DNA of 64,000 nucleotides, taken from positions 18,104 to 82,103 of the forward strand of contig CAWAMR010000019.1 in assembly GCA_963783095.1 (NCBI GenBank), in the 5' to 3' direction. This stretch comes from CAWAMR01 sp963783095. GTDB taxonomy: Bacteria; Planctomycetota; Planctomycetia; Gemmatales; Gemmataceae. How positions within the stretch are numbered: position 1 is the first letter of the stretch; each line of letters begins with the position of its first letter. A model generated the notes under the pieces. It was not told the origin of the DNA, made no database searches, and was given only the letters and a program-made list of their open reading frames with translations. Position numbers and translations under genes: made by a program. Positions 21,055-30,329 of this stretch are shown one piece after another.

Positions 21055-23268
21055 ATGGCCAAAGTGATCGGCGAAAAAGATCTGCCTGCACAACTCACGG
21101 TCGAGCAGTCCGTGGAGGCCGCGTATGCGCACGAACTTGCCGAAGTTTCCACAAAGCTGAAACGCAATTTGCCAGCTCTGATCGAAGCCGATAAGGATCT
21201 CGCTCCCTATGTCTACGTGAATCTTCGCAAGAGACTCAAAGCACTGGGAATGGAGTGCAAATATCTGGATGGCCGGCCTCGTGAGGAAGACAAGTCCGGA
21301 CCTGTGCCAACGGGTTTGATGGGCACGATGATCGCTCAACTCCGCGATGCGGTGCGCGGAGCGACCACCGACCTGGATAGCCGGGGTAACGTCGTCCGCA
21401 GAGTGATCGTGCTGCCGCATCTCGATCTCCTGACCACCAGTCAGGGCGGTTTGACCGGGGAAGCACGCGAGGCGATCGTTCTGCTTTATGAGAATCCCGA
21501 AATCGTCTGGCTTGGCTTCAAGGACCCATCGTTTCCGTTGCCCAAAGTCATCGAAAATCTCTTCGCTTTCCGCATCAGTTTGTTGGGTATCCCACGCAGT
21601 CGCCTGCCTCATCTTATTACCCAGCAGGAATGCCGAAAGTTTGGCAGACCGTTCAATCCTTGGGCGCTATACAAGTACATTTCCGGCGTAAATGCCGTCC
21701 GCCTGCGTCGGCTGCTCTCGACCCTCGAAGGCCAGGATTATCCTGCCGATCCCAAGGAGGCTTATCGCCAACTGCGACAGGCCACCCTGAGTGGAACACT
21801 CGAAATTCCCGATGTGCTGCTCGAACGAGACATAGGCGGCTACGAGAAAGTCAAGAAACGGCTCCGGCAAGAGATCCTCGATGTCCTGGCCCGACGCGAC
21901 ACCGCAACCAGCGAAGAAGATGCCACCCGGATGGAAGAATTGATTCCGCGCGGCATGATCTTCTGGGGCCGCCCGGCACCGGTAAAACGTTCTTCGCCAA
22001 GGCGATGGCAACGGCGCTCGGTGCGGCGATCACGATCGTTTCGGGGCCGGAACTCAAAAGCAAGTGGGTAGGAGAATCCGAGGAAGCTCTTCGGCAGATT
22101 TTCTATAAGGCCCGGCAATCGGCACCGTCCATCATTGTCTTCGATGAACTCGACTCGTTCGCCACCGCGCGCGGCATGTATACCGGCTCCGGCGTCGAAC
22201 ATTCGATGGTCAACCAACTGCTGACCGAGATGGACGGATTCCACAAAGAAGAACTGGTCTTCGTTGTCGGCACCACCAATTACGTTGAGAGCCTCGACCC
22301 GGCCCTGTTGCGGCCGGGGCGCTTCGAGTTTCACCTGTATATTCCCTATCCCGATGCCGAGGATCGCGGGGAGATTTTGAAGATTTACGACAAAAAGATG
22401 CACCTGCAAATGACGCCCGATGCCATCGAATTTGCGGTGCGGCGCACGGCCGATCATGTCGAGGGCGCTGCTTCAGGAACTCGGTACAGCGGCGACCATC
22501 TCAACGCCCTGTGCCGGTCGATGGCGCGCATTCGGATACGCGAGAACCGCAAGGATGCAACTGTTGCCGCAGATGTCGAACGCGCTCTGATCGAGTATGT
22601 CGAATTGCCGAAACTGACACCTGCCGAGGAAAAGGTTGTCGCCGTTCACGAATCGGGACACGCGGTCACCGCAATGTTTTGCGATCATTCCCCGCCGATC
22701 GAACGCATCACGATTCGCGGCGACACTGCCGGGGCTCTCGGCTACGTCCGCTATCAGGATCGCTCTCATCGCTTCGTCGTTACGCAGTGCGAGCTTCTCG
22801 ACGATTTGTGCGTCTTGCTGGGCGGTCGAGAGGCCGAGCAACTTTTGCTCGACGACCTTTCCATAGGCTCGGCCGATGACCTTCGACGCGCGACCATGAT
22901 CGCCAGAGGCGCTCGTGGAAGAATTCGGCATGGGTGGCGACGATATCGGCGTGGTGCGCTTCAACGAGGATTTCCGGGATGGTTCCTCGACCCGCCATCC
23001 AGGTTTGTCGGAACAGCAAAAGTCAGCTCTCGATCGCCGGGTTCGAGAATTGTTGGCGGAGGCCCGTCAGCGCGCTGCGCGGATTCTCTCGGAAAATCGA
23101 ATCTTGCTCGAAACCTTGCGCGATCTTCTTTTGGAGAAGAAGGTGCTCGACGCCAAGGGGCTGAACGAATTGGTTCCCGGCAAGAACGACGGCAAAAAGC
23201 CAAGACGGGAAGCGGCAGAACCAATGCGCGCTCCTGATGCAGTCGGCGAAAAAAGGGGCAACAAGTAA
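21055..23268 (+). CDS. FtsH-like AAA+ ATPase with M41 metallopeptidase domain, no membrane helix (frameshifted)
   Basis: ATP-driven zinc protease related to FtsH. About 270 N-terminal residues replace the usual membrane segments with a soluble domain of unknown fold. The AAA module follows: Walker A 'PPGTGKTFFAKAMATAL', pore loop region 'ELKSKWVGESEEALRQIF', Walker B 'IIVFDELDS', and Arg fingers in 'LLRPGRFEF'. The peptidase domain has HESGH (22647-22661, FtsH usually HEAGH), 'LLGGREAEQLLL' and 'GSADDLRRATMIA' with the third zinc ligand Asp. Two frameshifts: one base missing in a G run just before Walker A (near 21965), and one near 22905. Both read as sequencing errors, since motifs resume exactly. 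Combined length about 737 residues. It overlaps the next small gene by one base. Confidence 0.88.
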
Positions 23269-23520
23269 TGGCAGAATTGACCATTCGACTCCGGCGCGAT
23301 CCGGAGTCGGGCAAACAGGACATTGTCATTACGCTGCGACTCCGACGCCGATGCCTTGCCGCACGAACACGAGCAAATGCACCGCGAACTGGTGGAAAAG
23401 ATCATCGGCAAAGAGAATGTCGGCAAGGTAATCGTCGAGCGCGAGGCAGGAAAGGAGCCGACCTCACCGATCGGGGAACCTGCACAGCAGGAACGCGAAA
23501 AACAGGCTAACCCGGGATGA
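23268..23520 (+). CDS. small acidic/charged partner of the FtsH-like protease (one frameshift)
   Basis: About 83 residues, start codon overlapping the FtsH-like stop (TAATG). A beta-strand start 'MAELTIRLRRDPESGKQDIV' continues after an indel near 23335-23345 as 'DADALPHEHEQMHRELVEK', then 'ENVGKVIVEREAG' and a Glu/Gln/Lys-rich tail. No known motif that I can name with certainty; small beta-rich proteins at this position occur in other FtsH-centred clusters. Very tight coupling suggests a direct functional link with the protease. Confidence 0.65.
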
Positions 23521-23634
23521 GTGTACAGTGTTGAGTCAGGTGCAGAAGGGGTATGCCCGAAGAAAAACAGCCTTTTTGTCGCCTGCTCTGCCCTTTTTCT
23601 TCACGTCAGTGGAAAGTGAAGACGGTGCTCATCG

Positions 23635-23871
23635 CTACCCTTTTCGAATCACTTCGATGGTCGGATGAGTAACCACAACGACCATTCCGCGCTTGGGATC
23701 GGGTTCGAGCGTCCGCAATGTCGCTATCGCATCGTCCGGGTTGTCAGCCACGGTAACGATGTTACCATCAAGCAAGGCGACGAAATCGCCTTCACGAAAC
23801 CGCTGACCGTTCCACGCGAATTCGGCACAAATCGATTCGGCGATTCGCAAGTTGCGTTCCTTCTCGTTCAA
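23635..23871 (-). CDS. small hypothetical protein (DUF5678-like layout)
   Basis: 78 residues on the opposite strand to its neighbours. A helix at the start, then 'FREGDFVALLDGNIVTVADN' and 'GMVVVVTHPTIEVIRKG'. The layout (short strand pair, helix, final strand) resembles DUF5678-type small proteins often found with toxin-antitoxin genes, but the match is by eye only. The start is a TTG with GAGGA 6 bases upstream. No partner on the same strand. Confidence 0.55.
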   Translation of the reverse strand: MNEKERNLRIAESICAEFAWNGQRFREGDFVALLDGNIVTVADNPDDAIATLRTLEPDPKRGMVVVVTHPTIEVIRKG

Positions 23872-24134
23872 TTTGATTCCTCAGCGATTCGATGACGGTG
23901 CCATGTCCCGTGCTCGTGCCGGACTTGAAAGCAAATAGCTGTGTCCGCCGCGCTCATTATAGCAGTTGGGCAGGGTCTGGGACCATTCCCAAGATGTCGT
24001 TCTCCGCAGGCCGTCATTTTTGGGAAGTTCGAGCGGCCCGGCGATGTGCGCCGGACAATTCTGACCCGGAACCGACCCGCGCACGGTTTGTTGTTGACGC
24101 TTGCTCTTTCTTGGAAAGAGCTTGCCCACTACGA

Positions 24135-24702
24135 TGAGTGTAAGTACGTTGCCAAAAAAGGGAGGCGATGTGGCTCGAACGCGGCGGCCCGCGAACGCAA
24201 ATTGCGGACTCGTGAGCACATACTTGCAGACTTGAGCATGAATTATGTGGAACGACAAATCCTCCTGCGCGGCTTCGCCGTGAATCGACTGCATACGGAT
24301 TACGGCATCGATCTGCTCATGCTCACCAATACTGACGACGGAGAGATCGAAGTAGGGCAGGTTCTCTTCCAGGTCAAGGCGACCGATTCGCTCCAGGTTG
24401 TTGGGGACGGACAGGACATCGCCTGCCGGATCGAAGTGGCCGATCTCAACTCCTGGCGCGATGAATGCATGCCTGTCATTCTCGTTCTCTATGACGGACA
24501 AGACGACCGGGCCTATTGGCTTTACGTTCAAGAGTACTTTGACGATAGCACCGGTTGTGGTGAAGATCGGTTAATGGACCAGGATAGCGTTACTGTTCGA
24601 ATCCCAAAGAAAAATCGCCTGGGTCGAAAAGCGATCGAAAGATTTCGCCATTTTCGCGATCAGCGCGTGAAGCTGATGAAAGGAGCAAGCAATGGATCTT
24701 GA
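24135..24702 (+). CDS. DUF4365-like putative nuclease-fold protein (start region frameshifted)
   Basis: Candidate PD-(D/E)xK-type protein. 'FAVNRLHTDYGIDLLMLT' followed by 'VGQVLFQVKATDSLQVVG' gives the Asp ... Gln-x-Lys arrangement of DUF4365 and related restriction-endonuclease folds, and 'ADLNSWRDECMPVILVLYDG' with 'DDRAYWLYVQEYF' follows as in that family. The C-terminus is basic. The 5' end is unclear: ATG 24135 needs one indel near 24205; ATG 24238 gives a shorter intact form; a longer open frame from 23941 has no ribosome site. It overlaps the next gene by 11 bases. DUF4365 proteins often occur in defence or mobile contexts, but activity here is inferred only. Confidence 0.65.
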
Positions 24703-24976
24703 TCGAATGACTTACAAGCAATTGGACCAGCTGCTCATCGAGTTGGGATTTACGCGCGACCGCGTCGAGCCGAAATGGCTTCGCTACGAACATGCACCTT
24801 CAGACACGATGATCGTTCTGGCGGACAAGAAGCCAAACGAAATGGTGCGGATCACGGATGCGGTTGCCGCTAGGCTCCACCTTGTGGCAAAGGGACTGAT
24901 TTCGGAAGAGGAACTTCAGAGATTTCTGTCGCGGAGTGTCAACGGAAAAAGGTCGCTTACCGCCAAGCAAGGCTGA
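24692..24976 (+). CDS. small protein, HicA-like pattern, partner of the DUF4365-like gene
   Basis: 94 residues. The pattern 'YKQLDQLLIELGF' then 'PKWLRYEHAPSDTMIVLADK' resembles the short dsRBD-like fold of HicA-type proteins (helix, then strands with a conserved His or basic residue), here with 'RYEHA' in place of the usual His segment. A helical tail follows. AAAGGAG lies 6 bases before ATG, and the start overlaps the upstream gene, so the two are co-translated. It may be the small partner of a two-gene conflict module. Assignment to HicA is tentative. Confidence 0.6.
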   Translation: MDLDRMTYKQLDQLLIELGFTRDRVEPKWLRYEHAPSDTMIVLADKKPNEMVRITDAVAARLHLVAKGLISEEELQRFLSRSVNGKRSLTAKQG

Positions 24977-25153
24977 TCATGGTCAAGGTTCGAAGGCCAA
25001 GGGATATGATCAATATCTGTTCTGTCGCGGAGCGGGCTACGCCATCGGCAATGCCGAGGCAAGGTTTCTTGTGCATGCCAACCGAATGGGGTATGCCCTG
25101 ATGAAGGGCAACTACTCAGCGCGGCCAAACAACTAGATTATGAGGTCCGATCC
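24977..25153. other. short gap before the LRR gene
   Basis: A 40-codon frame from 24979 and a 66-codon frame from 24936 are open here, but neither resembles a known protein or has a ribosome site. No hairpin or repeat seen. Confidence 0.4.
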
Positions 25154-26667
25154 ATGCCGAAACGCCGTGGCCCGGAAAAATCGGGTGGTTCGTCCGATGA
25201 TGACCCGAAGATGCGCGCCAAGCCGTCAAGGAACTCAAGAAGCTTGGCGGCGTCGTCGAACAAGTGGACGGCAAAATCGTCGAAATCGCCCTTAAGACCA
25301 AACAAAGCGCCTCTGCACTTCCGCTGCTTTCACGATTTCCCGATCTGCGCAAATTGCATTTGCACAATCTTCCAATCACAGAGGATGATTACCAGATGCT
25401 CGCAACGCTTGGCGGATTGGAAGAATTGCATGTTGTGTATTGTGGTCCGATGGGTAGCACTGGCCTCAAAGCAATTGGCGCACTGTTTGGGCTAAAGAGA
25501 CTGGGTTTGTCATTTGCAAGAGAATCCGACGTTGCCCCAACGTCGGTGAGCCACCTCGGTGGCCTGACGAAACTTGAGTGGTTGGGCTTCTCTCGAAACA
25601 GTGCCGCGGACGCGGACTTCGGGTTTCTTGGCGGACTTCATCGACTGAAATATCTGTCGCTCTACGATGTAAAGTCGGTTGGGCTTGCCATCGCCGACGT
25701 GGGCAGGTGCAAACATCTCGAAGATTTGGCACTCTGCGAAACAGACGTCAAAGACATTGAATTGGAGCTACTTCGCGGTGTCGTCGAGTTACGCAATCTA
25801 AACCTGGGAAGTGCTAAAGGAATCACAGGCCGCGCTGTTGCAGCACTCCTGTCGTTCCGCAACTTGGAGGAATTGTGGCTTCACGGCACGTCTTTCGACG
25901 ATGCTGGAATGGCTGACTTGGGTCGGCTTGAACGCCTTCGACGGCTTGACTTGCGATGGTGCCCAATCACGGACATCGGCCTTGCGCGGTATCAACCGCC
26001 GGATTCGCTCAAGGAGCTCGTTGTCTATGCGAGCAACGTAACCATGAAAGGCGTGAAGCGGTTCAGGGTCACCTATCCGCAAATCAATGTCTTTTCGGGA
26101 TGGACTCCAGAAGAGCTCGACGCACCTGCGGATCAACCTATGGATCCTGTACGCAAATGCACCGCGCTGCTTGGAACTACCCAGCCTGCCGACCCACAAC
26201 ACGAAAAGCGCGTCGAGCAGCTAACCGCACTGCTCGAAGAAAAACACAAGACACAAGGTGAGCCCCTTACAACGAAAAAGGCTCTGTTGAAATTCAATCA
26301 GATGATGAAGTTCAATGCAGTGCAGAAAGAACCGTCCCTATCGGCTGTCTGGGACATGTTCAAGAGCTTCTGCGAACTCGCGATCGATTGCTCGGGCGAA
26401 GTGTTCCAGATCGAGGACATTTCTAAAGGCAGCCCATTAATCGTGTTGACACGTTTTTGGTACGAGCCGGGCATCGTCTCCGACGAACTGTACATGGCGG
26501 AATGCCGTGTGGAGATCAAAGCCAACGCGATTCAGTTGGATGTTCCGGATTGCCAATTCGAATCGCTGCCCGAATTCGTTGAACACGTGGAATCTAAAAT
26601 GGCATTCCGGGATGGACTGCCGGCGGCAGTCGTCTCGAAGATTACGCTATACGCCGGAAGTCGATAG
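25154..26667 (+). CDS. leucine-rich-repeat protein with C-terminal extra domain (one frameshift)
   Basis: About 500 residues. Basic N-terminus, then about ten LRR units ('LEELHVVYCGPMGSTGLKAI', 'LEELWLHGTSFDDAGMADLG') of the bacterial type with 'DAGM/L' ends, spanning about residues 45-300. A linker and a C-terminal domain of about 140 residues ('WDMFKSFCELAIDCSGEVFQ', 'YMAECRVEIKANAIQLDVP') are not recognised. Frame changes near 25210-25260; the N-terminal 'KELKKLGG' segment is read in the corrected frame. Likely a protein-binding scaffold. It shares direction with the nuclease-like pair upstream. Confidence 0.7.
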
Positions 26668-26749
26668 CCTGACAATCTCGCCGTAGTAGCCTTTGAAAGG
26701 GATATTATGAATGTTTGCTTTTCGCTACAAACACGCTGAACACTAAATC

Positions 26750-29700
26750 ATGATCTTCCATTTCCCCAATCTCGAAGCCCTTCGGTTCGCCGTAACCAGT
26801 GCCCAGGTGCCGGTCGGCGTGAGCCTGGCACCCGCGCACATTGCGTTCGATGAGCAGGGGGCTATCTCCATTGAGCCTCTGAGCGGCATTCCACCCAAGA
26901 CCATGCAGAATGCCCTGAAGCGCCTCGGCATCAAGACAACGAAGACCCATCATGCGGAAGTCGAAGAGGTTGGCAATTGGTTGCAAGCGGTGCCGGTGCT
27001 GAAGGACCAGCATGACGTCCAACTCGATCCGCAAACGCCGGTATTGTTCGAAATGGCCGCGAGTCAACTGCCCGCCGTTGTCGGTGAGATGCTGAGGCTG
27101 GGAAACGATCGGCAAACCTATCGTTACCTCGAATCGGCAGCGCCGGATCAAGAAAAGCGGGTGTTATTGCGCGTCGTTGGGCCGCCGTACTACACGCTGC
27201 TTCGAGCCATCGATCATTGCGTTGGCACAACGACATCCGACATGATCGCCTATGTCGAAAGAGCACCACGAGTGTGGGTCGAGGTTGGGTACGATCACCC
27301 GTTTGCCTCGCAAATACGCATTTCGGAAGGACAGTCAATCCTCTTACGTCCGCCGCGAAGCTGGGTGTTTCTGGAAGATGGTCCGTTTGAGGATGTTTAT
27401 CGCATCCTGGATTTTCAACTGCCTTGTGCTGCGGTCCATTATCAGGAACGCGAACTCAAAGGGAAACTGAATGTTCCGTTGCGACTCATACCCGGCAACG
27501 CCGCCGATATTCCGGAGATGTGGGTTCTTTCGGAGGATGGCGTCGATATTCTCGATGCTTTCGTTCGGGAGACCGATGAAATCCTGCTGCGCCGGCTTAG
27601 TTTTGCGGTCGCAGACAATCCGAACGGGCCGCCCACGGTGATCTTGCGGACCCGTCAGCAGCGGGTTCGATCGGCCCCGCTAACTATCGCGCTCGACAAG
27701 TCGATCGGCTTCAAAACCCGCAGGGGCTTCGACAATTTGTACCTCCCGGTCGGAATGCGCCTTCAGCCGACTTTGCGGAAAGATGCCCTGTACACGCTGT
27801 TTTTCAAGAACGAAGATCGGCCTCAGATTGTCTGGCTGATGCCGGGGGAGAATGGACGATTCACGCCGGAAACCGTCGCCGATGAAGCGTTTCGACCTCT
27901 CGAAGATTGGGTTGACTACATCATCGACCACGATCGGAAAATCTTGCAATCGTGGGTTCAAGCAACCCAGTTCGACTTCGAGCATTTCATCTGCACCTCG
28001 GATCACGATGACAAACCCAAGGGGCCCGGCAGTGTAAAGGTGAAAAAACGTCATCGCAATGAGGCAGATGACGGCTCGGATGCGCTCAACAAAGAGTCGA
28101 TCGAGACAACAGCGCCAACGAAGGGGAAGAACAAGACGCAGCAGGAAGACGATGCGTTTGTTGCGCCGGAGGAGAGCGATCGTCCCAGCAAGGACCGAGA
28201 GAACCTGGATGACCTGGAAAAAAACTTCCTCGAACGAGAGGGGGCTCTCGATGACTCCGAACGTCTCGCATTATGGCCGCAGCTCGCCGTTCTGAATACT
28301 CGTCTCAAGCTTCACGATGATGCAGCCATCTGCTGGTTGAACGTCATCTGGGAAACGCCCGACCCGCCTATCGAGTGGATTTGGCAGTGGTTGCATGGTG
28401 AAGATCCAAAGGCACAGCGACAATCGACTTCCGCTGAGTTCGACGAGCACTTTGGCAACGAACATCCCTTGCTGCCTGCGCTGCGTGCATTTGTGGCCCG
28501 GATTCTCTGGTGTTCTTGCTCCGCTTCCGGAATCGCGCTCTTGCGGAAACGGCTGCCGGAGATTAGCAAATATTTTGAGATGTACGAATCGATACTCCCG
28601 TTCCGGGCGGTTTGGTTGGGCTGGGTTTATCTTTGCCGGGTCAGCGGTGCAGATGTTCTTGGACTGGCTCGCGTGCGCGATCGGTTGTTGAATCGCTTGC
28701 TGCCGCCCGTTGAGTCGGGGACCAAAGGAGGCTTGAGCTGCGACAGGGATTTGCCCAGATTCCTGAGATCAGCTGGGATCGCCGACCGGGCCAGGATCAA
28801 GGAAGTTTCGATCCGGGCCAATCGTCTCTACCAGCTTGCTCAAAAATGGGGCAAGGATGTGCCGGTCAATCGACCCTATTTCGACTTGATGTTCTCCTTC
28901 GGTTTCGCGTGTCTGGGCGAAGGCACGCAGGCCGTGGACTCAAGACAGAGTGCCGCTGGTTTTTTCGCACGCACGCATTCCGCGGGCGGGATCCATGCGA
29001 GCGTTCATTCGCTTTTGTTGAAAGCTTTCAACTTTCGAATCGAGCAAGCCCTGGCGGGGTTGCCCCATCAAGGCTCGTTGCCCGCTGATATTCTCACTGC
29101 GATAGACAAGCTTTCCTTACCCAAGGGCGATGCCCACTTTGATGAAATGGAGACCGGCAGATATGTGATCAACCGCCTGCGCGAGCAATCGTGGATTCTT
29201 GAACCAAACGAGAAATTCAATCCTTATCGAATCTATACGAACTATGCCAATGCACTTCAGGAAGAGTTGGGTGAATTGATCAAGGTTCGCGATCCAGTGA
29301 AATTGAAGGATCGCATCAACAAACTTTTGCGCGAAGGTCAGAAAGCACGCCACGATCCGGAAATCCTGTTGGACATTCTCACGGAGAGCTTGTTTCTGTC
29401 GCCGCGCATCGGAGAAGCTTTTGCGATTCAGTTGCTGCAACAAGTGCCTGCGGCAATCTCGGCATCGCTCGGCTCCGTGGCCCGGCAAAGGGTGGACAGG
29501 CAACGCAGAATCTTGCGCGAATCCTTGCTCCTGGCCGGGCACTATGGGCAAGAGGAACTGGCCACCCAACTGTTCAACTATTTCATCGGATTCCTGAAAC
29601 TTCGCGACGGCAAGACTCTCCCGGATGATGTGGGCGAGGTATCTCGTGAATGTTTGAGAAGTCTCCGCAAACTGGGGCTGACCGATCAGATTCACCAGTT

Positions 29701-30211
29701 TTTGGGACAGATTTCAACGCTGATTGTACAGGGGCAAAGCCTGGAGAAACTCCGCACGCGCGCCGGAACGGAATGGTCGAACACACTTCGCTCGCTACTG
29801 GCTCTGTCGGAAGGCTGGCTTAGCGTTGGTCAACTGGACCGTGCCAGGCCGTTTCTGGATGAGGCTCGGCGAGCGTTGTTCGCAAAAGAACGATTGGGCG
29901 GCCCACCCGAGTACACCAAACTGGTCCGCGCCTACATCAGCGCGCTGGGGCAAGCACCGGTTGGGGAGGCACTCGATCGGATCGAGGCCCTCTTTATGAA
30001 TATGCACAAACTGCCGAACTCCTTTACATCCGATGCCTATTATTCCCGACTACACCTGAACGTCGTGGAGGATGTGGTCCGGACAATGCTGAGCGAGAAT
30101 TTCACGATGAATGAAACGACCCGCCGCTGGTTGGAGGATGATGAGTATCTGGTTCGACGCCGCATTCACGCCGACATGAAGAAGCATTTGCATCAAAGTG
30201 GGTTGCGCTGA
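26750..30211 (+). CDS. large unrecognised protein, 1,153 residues
   Basis: Intact frame, no recognised catalytic motif. Three parts: residues 1-420, mixed alpha/beta, rich in beta-strands with Pro/Val ('MIFHFPNLEALRFAVTSAQV' at the start); residues 420-500, a highly charged low-complexity linker; residues 500-1153, helical, with TPR/HEAT-like alternation ('LALSEGWLSVGQLDRARPFL'). No signal peptide or membrane helix, so cytosolic. Start ATG 26750 lacks a strong ribosome site. It follows the FtsH-like cluster on the same strand after an insertion of four small genes, and precedes a WD40 propeller gene. Size and layout suggest a scaffold in a multi-protein system; it may be a variable component of the FtsH-centred system, which I cannot verify. 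Confidence 0.75.
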   Translation: MIFHFPNLEALRFAVTSAQVPVGVSLAPAHIAFDEQGAISIEPLSGIPPKTMQNALKRLGIKTTKTHHAEVEEVGNWLQAVPVLKDQHDVQLDPQTPVLFEMAASQLPAVVGEMLRLGNDRQTYRYLESAAPDQEKRVLLRVVGPPYYTLLRAIDHCVGTTTSDMIAYVERAPRVWVEVGYDHPFASQIRISEGQSILLRPPRSWVFLEDGPFEDVYRILDFQLPCAAVHYQERELKGKLNVPLRLIPGNAADIPEMWVLSEDGVDILDAFVRETDEILLRRLSFAVADNPNGPPTVILRTRQQRVRSAPLTIALDKSIGFKTRRGFDNLYLPVGMRLQPTLRKDALYTLFFKNEDRPQIVWLMPGENGRFTPETVADEAFRPLEDWVDYIIDHDRKILQSWVQATQFDFEHFICTSDHDDKPKGPGSVKVKKRHRNEADDGSDALNKESIETTAPTKGKNKTQQEDDAFVAPEESDRPSKDRENLDDLEKNFLEREGALDDSERLALWPQLAVLNTRLKLHDDAAICWLNVIWETPDPPIEWIWQWLHGEDPKAQRQSTSAEFDEHFGNEHPLLPALRAFVARILWCSCSASGIALLRKRLPEISKYFEMYESILPFRAVWLGWVYLCRVSGADVLGLARVRDRLLNRLLPPVESGTKGGLSCDRDLPRFLRSAGIADRARIKEVSIRANRLYQLAQKWGKDVPVNRPYFDLMFSFGFACLGEGTQAVDSRQSAAGFFARTHSAGGIHASVHSLLLKAFNFRIEQALAGLPHQGSLPADILTAIDKLSLPKGDAHFDEMETGRYVINRLREQSWILEPNEKFNPYRIYTNYANALQEELGELIKVRDPVKLKDRINKLLREGQKARHDPEILLDILTESLFLSPRIGEAFAIQLLQQVPAAISASLGSVARQRVDRQRRILRESLLLAGHYGQEELATQLFNYFIGFLKLRDGKTLPDDVGEVSRECLRSLRKLGLTDQIHQFLGQISTLIVQGQSLEKLRTRAGTEWSNTLRSLLALSEGWLSVGQLDRARPFLDEARRALFAKERLGGPPEYTKLVRAYISALGQAPVGEALDRIEALFMNMHKLPNSFTSDAYYSRLHLNVVEDVVRTMLSENFTMNETTRRWLEDDEYLVRRRIHADMKKHLHQSGLR

Positions 30212-30329
30212 AAGAGAGATGAAAAACTCAAACGTAATGAGCCAAACGGTGTTTAGTTGGTGGGCCGTTGAACTGAATGGGCGCTATCGGCTTCATTTTC
30301 CACGAGATTGAATCTAGCGGGACGCCATC

